Shown piece by piece: positions 1 through 11,178 of a stretch of DNA of 64,000 bases (position 1 is the first letter of the stretch; the number at the start of each line of letters is the position of its first letter). The stretch spans positions 92,676-156,675 of the forward strand of contig CAJADF010000108.1 in the NCBI GenBank assembly GCA_903938485.1, written 5' to 3'. The notes below the pieces were generated by a model that was given only the letters and a program-made list of their open reading frames with translations, made no database searches and was not told where the DNA came from. This DNA comes from an uncultured Methylococcaceae bacterium (GTDB taxonomy: Bacteria; Pseudomonadota; Gammaproteobacteria; Methylococcales; Methylomonadaceae). A program made the position numbers and the translations under genes.

Positions 1-1025
1 GTCATCTCAAGTCGACTTTCATACGTTTTATTCGTAAAAAAAGCCGACGCAACCCCATCGGCTATTTCTGTATGCTGGTAATCGGTATACGATAACTTGG
101 TTTGCAATAACTCAGCAAAATTAACAGGTTTTTTTAACTCACTTTTAAAATCGTATTTACTTTGTTTAAGATCTATTCGGGTTAAGTCACCCCCTGATCC
201 ATCGGGTGCAATACCATAATTATTTTCTAGACGATTAATAGACACGCCCGCAAACCCTGGATCCCCCACTAAAGACAGCCCTGCAGATCCACTAATCGCA
301 TGTGCTGATGTGTTATTGATAAAACCCTGAGGATTCTGAATAACATTTAAACTTGGGTCAGTTACTTGAGCGGATTTAACATCAATAGCGGATCCACCAA
401 TATCCATGTTATTACGATCACGATAAAACCCATCTAAATGATAGGCCAAGGCACTTTTACCGCCTTCTACTTTCATTACGGTAGCCGTTTCATCAGAAAC
501 CGAGTCAAAACGTTGCTCAAGCGTGCTGGTTACTAATTTATCAGGGAGTTTGCCTAAGATTCTATTGTCTAACACATTAACCACACCGCCCATAAGGCCA
601 CTACCATAGAGTAAAGTAGCAGGGCCACGTAATACCTCAATACGCTCGGCTAATAATGCTTCAACACTGGACGCGTGATCAGGACTAATGGCAGAGACAT
701 CATTGCTACCCACACCGTTATTGAGCACTTTAACTCGAGAGCCACTTTGGCCTCTTATAATGGGTGTTCCCACACCCGGCCCAAATGATTGACTGGTGAT
801 ACCTAATTCATTTTTAAGTGTTTCACCGATGCTATGACCCACTTTTAAACGTAATTCTTCATCGCTCAACACGGTCACAGGCGTAACAAATTCTGATATT
901 TTTTGAGTAATAGGCGCTGTTACAATCACATCATCCAATTCAACAACACTTTCGTCAGCAACCGTTGCTGTTGAGATTATTAAAGCACTGAATAGACCAT
1001 AATAAAATTTATTTCTAAAAAACAT
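1..1025 (-). CDS. TonB-dependent outer-membrane receptor, N-terminal part (ZnuD-like); C-terminus lies beyond the window start
   Basis: Manual minus-strand translation from ATG at 1025: MFFRNKFYYGLFSALIISTATVADESVVELDDVIVTAPITQKISEFVTPVTVLSDEELRLKVGHSIGETLKNELGITSQSFGPGVGTPIIRGQSGSRVKVLNNGVGSNDVSAISPDHASSVEALLAERIEVLRGPATLLYGSG... Signal peptide, TonB box-like DDVIVTA and plug motifs (IRGQ, EVLRGPATLLYGSG). Not in the ORF track because it is truncated. Confidence 0.88.
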   Translation of the reverse strand, partial: MFFRNKFYYGLFSALIISTATVADESVVELDDVIVTAPITQKISEFVTPVTVLSDEELRLKVGHSIGETLKNELGITSQSFGPGVGTPIIRGQSGSRVKVLNNGVGSNDVSAISPDHASSVEALLAERIEVLRGPATLLYGSGLMGGVVNVLDNRILGKLPDKLVTSTLEQRFDSVSDETATVMKVEGGKSALAYHLDGFYRDRNNMDIGGSAIDVKSAQVTDPSLNVIQNPQGFINNTSAHAISGSAGLSLVGDPGFAGVSINRLENNYGIAPDGSGGDLTRIDLKQSKYDFKSELKKPVNFAELLQTKLSYTDYQHTEIADGVASAFFTNKTYESRLEM

Positions 1026-1110
1026 CTTTCCCTTTAATTCTGCCCGGTCTTATACCTAAGACATTTATTTTAACCCGCTAATATTACAAGCAAAATAAAG
1101 ATGACTTAAT

Positions 1111-1133
1111 CGCGACAAATTGTCGCGCGACAA
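1111..1133. promoter_or_regulatory. Overlapping palindromic operator-like site upstream of the TonB receptor
   Basis: CGCGACAA-A-TTGTCGCG (1111-1127) overlaps the perfect 14-bp palindrome TTGTCGCGCGACAA (1120-1133): three half-sites in 23 bp, about 85 bp upstream of the receptor start. Confidence 0.6.
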
Positions 1134-1232
1134 TATGCCACATTTTCAGACGGCTATTTAAACAGTATCCTATGTTCAACTCTTGATTGGCGCTCCGCTC
1201 CTAAAGGTATCAGAGTCTTAATATATCCTCTT

Positions 1233-1259
1233 AAAACGGTCACATGACCGTTTTTTTTT
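1233..1259. terminator. Rho-independent terminator-like hairpin downstream of argB
   Basis: AAAACGGTCA-CA-TGACCGTTTT followed by a T-run on the + strand; also has an A/T-tract on the other side. Confidence 0.6.
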
Positions 1260-1269
1260 GCCCTTAAGT

Positions 1270-2172
<903 letters not shown>

Positions 2173-2250
2173 TTATTTCCATTTTTAAACTAAAGTTTAC
2201 TGAGATAATGCCTAGATTTTAAGATCATCGGCTTAACTATTTAATGTGTA

Positions 2251-2718
2251 TTAATGACGACCCGTATGACCAAAACCACCCGCGCCTCTATCCGTTACCG
2301 TTGTAAAGCTATCCACTATTTTAAAATCAACTTGTACGACAGGCATAAATAAAAGTTGGGCAATTCTTTCACCCGGCTGTACAACATAATCTTCTAAACC
2401 ATCATTGTGTAAAATGACGCCAATTTCACCATGATAATCAGAATCAACAATCCCCAAACCTTGACCCACTCTAACCTGACTATTCAAACAAAGACCGCTG
2501 CGACTAGCAACTACGGCAACCAAGCCAGGATCTTGGATATTTACCGCTAAGCCCGTGCCAATTAACCTATTTTTACCACCTGATATAACAATAGACTCTT
2601 CGATACAAGCAATTAAGTCTAAGCCAGCTGAACCGGGTGTTTTATAGGCAGGGACGCCATATTTCTCAAGCAAAGGATTAACAATTCTAGTTTCAATTAA
2701 TCTTTTCATCTGTCTCAC
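2251..2718 (-). CDS. dut: Deoxyuridine 5'-triphosphate nucleotidohydrolase (dUTPase)
   Basis: Trimeric dUTPase motifs: [45 protein letters not shown]. The real start may be the internal Met at 2709. Confidence 0.95.
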   Translation of the reverse strand: MRQMKRLIETRIVNPLLEKYGVPAYKTPGSAGLDLIACIEESIVISGGKNRLIGTGLAVNIQDPGLVAVVASRSGLCLNSQVRVGQGLGIVDSDYHGEIGVILHNDGLEDYVVQPGERIAQLLFMPVVQVDFKIVDSFTTVTDRGAGGFGHTGRH

Positions 2719-2836
2719 CTTTTAAATTAAATATTATAACCCAGCGTATGAGTAGTTAGGCTTTGCTATTTTAGTTAAGCGTGTGACTAAAAACTATAAT
2801 AAGATAGCATCAACATTACCTTAAACGAGTCACCCT

Positions 2837-3178
2837 ATGCGTTATCTTATTTTACTCAGCATTGCACTGGCTTTTCCAGTATTTGCTGTTGATGATACTC
2901 CTCCACAATTGGAGGCGCTTCCTGAAGCGCCAGAACCCATTCCATCTGCCCAAAGTGGTGAGGTGTTAGAACCAGACATTACGATTATTCGTAAAGAAAA
3001 AAAAACTGTTCAAGAATATCGTCGCGGTGGCAAACTTTATATGATTAAAGTGATACCCGATGCGGGTCCTCCCTATTATTTCTTAGATAGAGACGGTGAC
3101 GGAAAAATGGATGTACGTAGAGATGATCTAGATCGCGGAGAAAGTAATATCAATCTATGGAAAATATTTGAGTGGTAA
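2837..3178 (+). CDS. DUF2782-type small secreted protein
   Basis: 113 aa with N-terminal signal peptide and a conserved region (EYRRGGKLYMIKVIPDAGPPYYFLDRDGDGKM) typical of this gammaproteobacterial family. Confidence 0.7.
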   Translation: MRYLILLSIALAFPVFAVDDTPPQLEALPEAPEPIPSAQSGEVLEPDITIIRKEKKTVQEYRRGGKLYMIKVIPDAGPPYYFLDRDGDGKMDVRRDDLDRGESNINLWKIFEW

Positions 3179-3186
3179 ACATATCA

Positions 3187-6135
3187 TTAATTTGCGTTAA
3201 GCGAGAGTACCGTAACAATTTCTTGATCATTTTCAGAAAAATCAACCACGGCATCCAGTAAATAAATATTTTCTGCTGGAATACCACCCTGATGTACCAA
3301 GAAGTTTGCTACCGCTTGAGCCCTGTTAGTTGCTAAAGTTTTAAGTCTTTCGGGCTCTGGCTTAATAAGTGTTAACAAGCTTTCCTTAGCAACCTGATAA
3401 AAATCACCTGTGTTTGACTCAAGTAAGCCCTCTTCCCCTAAGAAAGATCGTTTTGCTAATTTAGGAAACTTTTCAATAAATAAATCAGCTAATAAACGCT
3501 TGTAATCATCATCACTCAGCTTTACATATTCATCACGAATTCTTTTTTTAGCGTTTTTATTAAGCTCAACCGCCCGCCGTCTTTTAAGTTGTTCATAAAG
3601 TGCGTCTTGGCGTATAAAAGGCCAATCTTTTATTTGATAAGCTGCTCCTTTAATTTCTAAATTTAAGTTGGGGCGTGTTCTTAACGCTTTAGCTAACCCA
3701 GAAAGTTTATCTTTTTGTACCTGACTCAGGCTTGCACTTCCCGCCTCAAAATTGATTAAATTAAGATCTTTTTCACTGCCGATTAATAAACCTAAAGTAG
3801 TAAAGGGTGACGTCACTAAGTTACTTAAACCATTATATAGAGCATCGGCAACCACACCACCTAAACTAAACTGCGGATCGTCTAAACTTCCTGAAATAGG
3901 CACATCTATTTTGATTCTGCCCTGCGCATCTTTTAATAAAGCCACAGCTAATTTAATGGGTAATGAAACTGCATTAGGATTTTCTACTTGCTCACCCAAC
4001 TCAAATTGATCAATGAGTAAATTATTGGTCGCGGATAAATCGCTATTAGCAACCTTGTAATTTAAACCTAAGGTCATCTTACCTTTCTCAACCTTATATC
4101 CAGAGAACTGCACCATATAGGGTGTCACAAGAGGCATAGGCAAACCTTTAAAATTCACTTTTGCATGATAACTACCCAAATAAGGACTCATTTCACCTTT
4201 AATATCTACAGGTGCTAAATCATAAGCACTCCCTTTTAATGCCATTTTTATGATCGAATTTTGTTCTGATGAGATACCCGTAGCGCCGCCATCTAAGCTT
4301 TGAATTTGCGCTTCAAAAGGGAGGATTAAGGACATATCAGAAAAATCAGAGGTACCCTGTTTTATCTGCACACGCCCTAAATTGAAAATAGGTTTTTTGA
4401 TATTACCTAATGCTACCTTGGATTCTGATACTTTTTCTTTATCGAGGCTAGGCGTCTTATTAAGCACCAAAATATCACTAAAATTAGCCGTTTTATCCTT
4501 TCTTATGGCAATTCTAAGATAAGGCTTCTCAAACATTAAGGCTTTTGCAGAGTATTGATTAGCATTGTAATCAATCACCATCTCTTTAAGCGCCATACTC
4601 TCCCACTTTACAAAATCTTTATTGACAACTTGATCACGCGTTAATAACCTCGCGATTTCAACATCACCCATAAATTGAATATCAGGCCTGTCTTGATCCA
4701 GTTTTGCAAATATCAGCTTACCCTGCATATTTAAAGCGCCATCTATCACATCAAGATGCACCAGTTTTTCGTAATAAGCTTGAAAATTCTCTAAATCAAT
4801 GTTTTCAACGTTAACATCCCCATCGAGTGCAAAGGGCTCTGTTACGCTATTACCTTGTAACTTTATCGATCCCTGATTATTTATACCGACTAGTATTTGA
4901 ATGGGCGTTTTAATAAACGGCATATTGCTATAATCCGTCACGTTAAATTTAATCGGCTGCAATTTAAGCTTTACTGGCGTTTTTAACGTTTTATCATCAA
5001 AATCCAAACCAAAGTTAATCAAATCAACACTGGCAACTTTAATATCCCATAATTTTTCTGATTCTTTATTTGAAGAGACATTAGCCGCAGGTGTTGTTTT
5101 ATCAAGTAGCCTTAATTTATTTAATAACACTTCATAATTAAGCCGTCCATCAGGCTCCAAACTAGTCTGAATATTACCTCCTTCGGCAAAAATAGACTTA
5201 ATACACAGTGTTTTTTGTTTAAAATTAATATCTAATCCGGTAACTGAAAATTTAGGGAGGCTAATAAGGTCTAGTGGCTGATCTTTTTCCTGTAAGTTAA
5301 AGTCTTTTAATTGCACTGCCCCATTCTTGACATGCAATTTTGCATCATGGCTAAAGCCCTTTAAACTAAAATCGGTCTCAAGCAATACATAGCCATTAAA
5401 AATTACAGGGATTAGTGCGGTGCTGTTTAAAGAAGCCAGACTCTTTAAATGCACTTGATTTAAACTGACATGACCTTCTGCTGATTGATTAAATAGATTA
5501 AAAGCACTGCTAATATGTAAATTACCTCCCGATTTTACAGCTAATGAGCCATCAATATTTGCAAGCGTATCGCCAACGTTTGCTAGATTTTTCAGATTAA
5601 TATTGATGCCCGTAAACTCTTCTTTATTAGTTTGATCAGCTTGCAGATCCGCCCAAAACACCTCGCCTTCTTGGATAGATAATTGCGTAATAGCATAAGG
5701 AAAAATATTTGAACCCGAGACTGGATTTTTTTCCGACGTCGACTTTAGAATGCTTTTAAGATTTAAAACCCCGGCTTTATTTTTAAAGACATTCATAATG
5801 GGCTTTTTTAAAATCACCTCATCTAATACCAAGCCCATTTGCTTAATTGAGGCAAATAACCCCAAATCAACACTCAATTCATCAAAAGCTATTAATACCT
5901 GAGCACTAGGCTCTAACACTTGCACACCTTGAATATTCAATAACAATTGAAAAGGTTGAAATTTAACCTCAGAAATTAGAACTTTTAGGCCTGTTTCTTG
6001 TTGAAGAATATCGGGGAGTTTATACTTAAATAGCTGAGGAAAAACATAAGCACCTAAAGCGGCGTATAACGATAAAAGGATTCCTGCGCCTAACAATCCC
6101 TTTTTAAAATAATCTGATACGCGTCGAATGGCCAT
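3187..6135 (-). CDS. DUF748/AsmA-like envelope protein with C-terminal OmpA-like region
   Basis: 982 aa, N-terminal TM helix, repeated beta-rich AsmA/DUF748-like body, C-terminal region with LNLEIKGAAYQ...RAQAVANFLVHQGGIPAENIYLLDA resembling OmpA-like peptidoglycan binding. Confidence 0.75.
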   Translation of the reverse strand: MAIRRVSDYFKKGLLGAGILLSLYAALGAYVFPQLFKYKLPDILQQETGLKVLISEVKFQPFQLLLNIQGVQVLEPSAQVLIAFDELSVDLGLFASIKQMGLVLDEVILKKPIMNVFKNKAGVLNLKSILKSTSEKNPVSGSNIFPYAITQLSIQEGEVFWADLQADQTNKEEFTGININLKNLANVGDTLANIDGSLAVKSGGNLHISSAFNLFNQSAEGHVSLNQVHLKSLASLNSTALIPVIFNGYVLLETDFSLKGFSHDAKLHVKNGAVQLKDFNLQEKDQPLDLISLPKFSVTGLDINFKQKTLCIKSIFAEGGNIQTSLEPDGRLNYEVLLNKLRLLDKTTPAANVSSNKESEKLWDIKVASVDLINFGLDFDDKTLKTPVKLKLQPIKFNVTDYSNMPFIKTPIQILVGINNQGSIKLQGNSVTEPFALDGDVNVENIDLENFQAYYEKLVHLDVIDGALNMQGKLIFAKLDQDRPDIQFMGDVEIARLLTRDQVVNKDFVKWESMALKEMVIDYNANQYSAKALMFEKPYLRIAIRKDKTANFSDILVLNKTPSLDKEKVSESKVALGNIKKPIFNLGRVQIKQGTSDFSDMSLILPFEAQIQSLDGGATGISSEQNSIIKMALKGSAYDLAPVDIKGEMSPYLGSYHAKVNFKGLPMPLVTPYMVQFSGYKVEKGKMTLGLNYKVANSDLSATNNLLIDQFELGEQVENPNAVSLPIKLAVALLKDAQGRIKIDVPISGSLDDPQFSLGGVVADALYNGLSNLVTSPFTTLGLLIGSEKDLNLINFEAGSASLSQVQKDKLSGLAKALRTRPNLNLEIKGAAYQIKDWPFIRQDALYEQLKRRRAVELNKNAKKRIRDEYVKLSDDDYKRLLADLFIEKFPKLAKRSFLGEEGLLESNTGDFYQVAKESLLTLIKPEPERLKTLATNRAQAVANFLVHQGGIPAENIYLLDAVVDFSENDQEIVTVLSLNAN

Positions 6136-6199
6136 AATGAAATCCCAAGTAAAAAAGCGAGCATCCTTGCTAACTTTTTTCTAAAAAACGCAAATAACC

Positions 6200-7495
6200 T
6201 TATAAATCTAAATACCCTGTTTCTTCATGTAACACCGTATCTAAACCCTGAACCTCTTCATCAACTGTAACTCTAAGACCCAACCAACTATCTAATAACT
6301 TTAATATCAAATAACTAAATAGTGCACTCCACAACGCTGTCACAACAATAGCCAAAGCCTGAACACCCACTTGATGCCCCATAGTAACACCCTCAGCAAG
6401 GCCTAAACCACCAAACTGAGTACTGACGAACACGCCTGTTAACAATGAACCCATGACACCCCCCACACCGTGGACTGGAAAAACGTCTAAAGAATCGTCA
6501 ATTTTTAAAGTCCGTTTAACATATTGTGTCGCATAAAAACAGACTCCCCCCGCAGAAACGCCAATAAATAAAGCGCCCATAGGGCCAACAAACCCAGAAG
6601 CTGGCGTAATAGTACCTAAGCCGGCCACCATTCCCGTAACTATCCCTAAAACACTGGGTTTACCAAAACGTTGCCACTCGATAGTCATCCATGTAAGAGA
6701 TCCAGCTGCAGCCGCAATATGTGTTACTAACATGGCCATACCCGCTCTACCATCAGCCGTTAAAGCACTACCTGCATTAAAACCAAACCAACCCACCCAT
6801 AACATTCCAGCACCAGTGACTACCATCGTCATATTATGCGGAGGCATCGCCGTAGTAGGAAAACCTTTACGCCTACCTAACACTAAAGCCGACACTAAAG
6901 CCGCTACACCGGCATTGACATGAATAACAATACCACCGGCAAAATCCATAACGCCTAAATCTGCCAGCCAACCACCACCCCATATCCAATGACACACGGG
7001 CATATAAACGATAATTAACCACAAACCACTAAACCACAACATGGCAGAAAACTTCATTCGTTCTGCAAACGCCCCCACAATAAGTGCAGGTGTAATAATG
7101 GCAAAAGTCATCTGAAACATAAAATAAACAGTTTCAGGAATGTCACCTATCAAGGCCGTGGTGTTAATTCCAGGTAAAAAAACCTTGGACGCACCACCGA
7201 TAAACTTTTGTAACTCGCCACCATTTGCAAAGATAAAACTATAAACACCTGCCAACCATAAAATGGATACCAAACAGGTAATAGCAAAACATTGCATCAG
7301 CACCGATAACACATTCTTACTTCTAACCAATCCACCATAAAATAATGATAGACCCGGAATAGTCATAAACAAAACTAAACCGGTTGAAGTTAAGATCCAA
7401 GCTGTATTCGCTTGATTTAATCCCTCGGCTAAAGCTAACTGAGGCAGTAAAAAAAGGCCTAAAGTAAGGGCCTTAAGTCTAGATTTAGCCAACAT
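6200..7495 (-). CDS. amtB: Ammonium transporter
   Basis: 431 aa polytopic protein with Amt motifs (LFYGGLVRSKNVLS, DFAGGIVIHVNAGVAALV, VHGVGG). Confidence 0.95.
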   Translation of the reverse strand: MLAKSRLKALTLGLFLLPQLALAEGLNQANTAWILTSTGLVLFMTIPGLSLFYGGLVRSKNVLSVLMQCFAITCLVSILWLAGVYSFIFANGGELQKFIGGASKVFLPGINTTALIGDIPETVYFMFQMTFAIITPALIVGAFAERMKFSAMLWFSGLWLIIVYMPVCHWIWGGGWLADLGVMDFAGGIVIHVNAGVAALVSALVLGRRKGFPTTAMPPHNMTMVVTGAGMLWVGWFGFNAGSALTADGRAGMAMLVTHIAAAAGSLTWMTIEWQRFGKPSVLGIVTGMVAGLGTITPASGFVGPMGALFIGVSAGGVCFYATQYVKRTLKIDDSLDVFPVHGVGGVMGSLLTGVFVSTQFGGLGLAEGVTMGHQVGVQALAIVVTALWSALFSYLILKLLDSWLGLRVTVDEEVQGLDTVLHEETGYLDL

Positions 7496-7954
<459 letters not shown>

Positions 7955-7999
7955 TCAACGCCAAACCTGCTGTGCTTTTTTAAACTTAAAGAGATACCG

Positions 8000-10138
8000 A
8001 TGTTAAAAATATGTTTACGCTTGCTATTACGCTTACTTTATAAAGTAGAAGTCACTGGCTTAGATAATTACAAAAATGCCGGAAAACGAGTTTTAATTGT
8101 TGCCAATCACACCTCATTTTTAGACCCTTTATTACTGGGTGTATTTTTACCCGATGATATTACCTTTGCCATTAATACGCATATTTCTCAACGTTGGTGG
8201 CTTAAGCCATTTTTAGGCTTATCAAAAGTATTTCCGATGGATCCTACCCATCCTTTATCTTTGAAGGACTTAATCCATCATCTTGAAAACGATACACGCA
8301 CCGTCATTTTTCCTGAAGGGCGAATTTCTGTTACCGGTGCATTAATGAAGGTTTATGACGGCACCGGAATGGTTGCCGATAAAACTCAAGCAACCATCTT
8401 ACCCATTAGGATTGCAGGCGCCCAATACACACATTTTTCTAAACTACACAATATTGTACGTTTACGCTTATTTCCTAAAATTACTATCCATATTTCAAAA
8501 CCCACCCATATACAGGCCCCCCAAGAAATCAAGGGCAAAGAACGACGTGCTTATTGTGGTCAATTATTAGCCGATATTATGTCTAATATGATGTTTGATA
8601 CTAGCCATTACAAACAAGCCATCTTTACTAGCTTACTAGACGCCCAGAAAATTCATGGGGGTCATCACATTATTGCTGAAGATACTGACCGATCTACGCT
8701 TAATTATAATGCTCTAATTACGCGCACGATTATTCTCGGTGCGGCTTTAAAAAAGATCACCGCTATCCATGAAAACGTAGGTGTTTTTTTACCCAACTCA
8801 TCTAAAACCTTAATAACCATTCTAGGCTTACAATTACACCATCGCGTGCCTGCGATGCTTAATTACTCAACAGGTTCGGCTAATATTGTTTCAGCTTGCC
8901 ATACTGCCCAAATTAAAACCGTCTTAACCTCACATCGCTTTATAGAACTAGGTAATTTACAAGCCGAGGCAGAACAATTAAGTCAGCATTGTCAATTAAT
9001 CTATCTTGAAGATTTAGCGCCAAAAATCTCCCGATTAGATAAATTATTCGGTTTATTAAAAGCTAAAACCACTGGTTTTTGGTACAACGCTAAAAACTTT
9101 AATGCCGATACACCCGCCGTGGTTTTATTTACTTCTGGGTCAGAAGGCACACCTAAAGGCGTTGTATTATCCCACGCTAATATCTTGGGTAATCTTAAAC
9201 AACTAGAAGCGTGTATTAGTTTTAATGCCAGAGATATCGTGCTCAATTTTTTACCCATGTTTCATTCCTTCGGTTTTACAGTAGGCACCATATTGCCGAC
9301 AATTAGCGGTATGAGAACCTTCTATTACCCCTCGCCGTTGCACTTTAGTGTTATTCCTGAAATTGCTTATGAAATTCATGCCACCATCATGTTTGGTACG
9401 AATACTTTCTTTGCCGCTTATGCCAAAAAAGCCCATTCCTATGATTTCTTTAATTTACGCTATGTGGTGGCAGGTGCTGAAAAACTCCAAGAAAGCACTC
9501 GGCAAATTTGGGCAGATAAGTTTGGTATTAGAATATTAGAGGGTTATGGCGCAACCGAAACCTCTCCAATTACATCAGTTAATACTCCGCTTCATCATAA
9601 ATTAGGTACTGTGGGTCGATTCTTACCTAGAATGGAATACGAATTAGAAGCCATTGATGGCATTACTGATGGCGGACAATTACATGTCAGTGGTCCAAAC
9701 ATTATGCTAGGGTATATTTTACCCAGCAACCCTGGGCAATTAGTTCCCCCTGAATCTAGCTACGGTAAAGGCTGGCATGACACCGGTGATATTGTGCATG
9801 TAGATCATGAGGGATTTATTAATATTCGTGGTCGTAGTAAACGCTTTGCGAAAATTGGTGGTGAAATGGTTTCTTTAGTGGCTGTTGAACAATTAGCAAT
9901 TAACGCTTGGCCAGAGGCTCATCATGCTGCTGTAAGCATTGCTGATGCGAAAAAAGGTGAGCAAATTATCTTAGTGACTACGCACAAAGGTGCAACCATT
10001 AATGATTTAATGACAGCATCACCAGGCGTAAATAATATCTGTTTACCTAAGAAGATTATCATCGTAGAAAGTGTTCCCGTATTAATGACCGGAAAAGTGA
10101 ATTATCCTGCGGTAATAGAAATAGCTAAAACCCAATAA
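8000..10138 (+). CDS. Fused 1-acyl-glycerophosphate acyltransferase (PlsC-like) and AMP-forming acyl-ACP/acyl-CoA synthetase (Aas-like)
   Basis: 712 aa: N-terminal NHTSFLDP (HX4D) and FPEGR acyltransferase motifs; C-terminal VLFTSGSEGTPKGVVLSH, EGYGATETSP and GWHDTGD ANL-superfamily motifs. Confidence 0.9.
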   Translation: MLKICLRLLLRLLYKVEVTGLDNYKNAGKRVLIVANHTSFLDPLLLGVFLPDDITFAINTHISQRWWLKPFLGLSKVFPMDPTHPLSLKDLIHHLENDTRTVIFPEGRISVTGALMKVYDGTGMVADKTQATILPIRIAGAQYTHFSKLHNIVRLRLFPKITIHISKPTHIQAPQEIKGKERRAYCGQLLADIMSNMMFDTSHYKQAIFTSLLDAQKIHGGHHIIAEDTDRSTLNYNALITRTIILGAALKKITAIHENVGVFLPNSSKTLITILGLQLHHRVPAMLNYSTGSANIVSACHTAQIKTVLTSHRFIELGNLQAEAEQLSQHCQLIYLEDLAPKISRLDKLFGLLKAKTTGFWYNAKNFNADTPAVVLFTSGSEGTPKGVVLSHANILGNLKQLEACISFNARDIVLNFLPMFHSFGFTVGTILPTISGMRTFYYPSPLHFSVIPEIAYEIHATIMFGTNTFFAAYAKKAHSYDFFNLRYVVAGAEKLQESTRQIWADKFGIRILEGYGATETSPITSVNTPLHHKLGTVGRFLPRMEYELEAIDGITDGGQLHVSGPNIMLGYILPSNPGQLVPPESSYGKGWHDTGDIVHVDHEGFINIRGRSKRFAKIGGEMVSLVAVEQLAINAWPEAHHAAVSIADAKKGEQIILVTTHKGATINDLMTASPGVNNICLPKKIIIVESVPVLMTGKVNYPAVIEIAKTQ

Positions 10139-10273
10139 ACAATCACATTAAAAACATCTGACCCAAATTGATTATTAACTTTCATTGCTGAGTATGATTA
10201 ATTCGCATAGAATTGGAGGGCTTTTTAAGGAATGATAGTTAGATTGGATGACACACAACAATAGGAAATAAAA

Positions 10274-10645
10274 ATGCCTGAATCTACGAAAATTGGACTC
10301 GCTATATTAGCTGTTTTTGCCGCTGGATTTATTATGGTGGGTTTAAGTAAAGAAGAACCAACTAACGCCCAAAAAGAGGCCGCGGCTAATATCAGAAACT
10401 ATGTGGCTATTCAAACCATGGCAAATGAAAAATGCCCTGTATTGATTAAAAGAGAAACAGGAGAGCAAGTCTTTTTCCCTACTGAAACAAAAACAGATAG
10501 AGATTCTTACATTACCCTAATTTGGTTAGGTGAAAATGCCCAGAAAGGTGGCTTTAAAAAAGCGAGTTGTACTTTACAAGCTTCTTTAGGTGGCATTTCA
10601 GAATTAGTTATTGATGATAAAGTTGTTATTCAAAAGAAGTTTTAA
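10274..10645 (+). CDS. Hypothetical protein with N-terminal TM segment
   Basis: 123-aa ORF, hydrophobic N-terminus (IGLAILAVFAAGFIMVGL); no family recognised. Confidence 0.6.
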   Translation: MPESTKIGLAILAVFAAGFIMVGLSKEEPTNAQKEAAANIRNYVAIQTMANEKCPVLIKRETGEQVFFPTETKTDRDSYITLIWLGENAQKGGFKKASCTLQASLGGISELVIDDKVVIQKKF

Positions 10646-10771
10646 TTCATCAGTCAAATGATCAACTAATATCCTTACTAAGCTTAATATCTATTGCGCT
10701 TTAATTACGCATCAACAATAGCGCATAGATGACGCTCGACAACATTAGACAGAGACAATAATAGTAAACTT

Positions 10772-11125
10772 ATGACAAGAAAAACGGTGCAGGGAGTTTT
10801 AAAAACGTGGAAAGAGGATCGAGGTTTTGGTTTTATAAAACCTGATGACGGCAGCAAAGATATTTTTATGCACATATCGGCCTTAGACAGTGGCAGTAGA
10901 AGACCCGTAACAGGCGACATAATCCATTATCAAGTCACTAGAGATCATCGCGGTAAATTCAAAGCCATCAATGCTCAAATCGAAGGGGTTGTTTTAAGCA
11001 ACAACACATCTGATAATAAAAAAACTGGCATTAACAAAGTTGTATTAATGAGTATAGTTATAACTGGGGTAGCGGTTGTATCTGCCGCTATTCTTTGGTA
11101 TTTAAGTCATCACGCTATAATGTAA
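10772..11125 (+). CDS. Membrane-anchored cold-shock-domain protein
   Basis: 117 aa: CSD with GVLKTWKEDRGFGFIKPDDGSKDIFMHISAL (RNP1/RNP2-like), followed by a C-terminal TM helix (VVLMSIVITGVAVVSAAILWYL). Confidence 0.85.
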   Translation: MTRKTVQGVLKTWKEDRGFGFIKPDDGSKDIFMHISALDSGSRRPVTGDIIHYQVTRDHRGKFKAINAQIEGVVLSNNTSDNKKTGINKVVLMSIVITGVAVVSAAILWYLSHHAIM

Positions 11126-11133
11126 TTCTGTAG

Positions 11134-11169
11134 CTATTAAACGCTTGTATTAAAGCAGGCGCTTAATAG
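11134..11169. terminator. Bidirectional terminator-like hairpin between convergent genes
   Basis: CTATTAA-aCGC...GCG-cTTAATAG imperfect stem between the CSD gene (+) and the PPK2 gene (-). Confidence 0.45.
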
Positions 11170-11178
11170 TTTCACACA

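Noticed and set aside
3752-4009. ORF on + strand antisense to the DUF748 gene
   Set aside because: Shadow ORF of a well-supported long CDS.
8355-8570. + strand ORFs inside the acyltransferase/synthetase gene (also 9348-9539, and minus ORFs 9001-9258, 9251-9436)
   Set aside because: Alternative-frame ORFs inside a supported 712-aa CDS.
10705-10920. Minus-strand 71-aa ORF overlapping the cold-shock gene
   Set aside because: Antisense to a clear CSD coding sequence.
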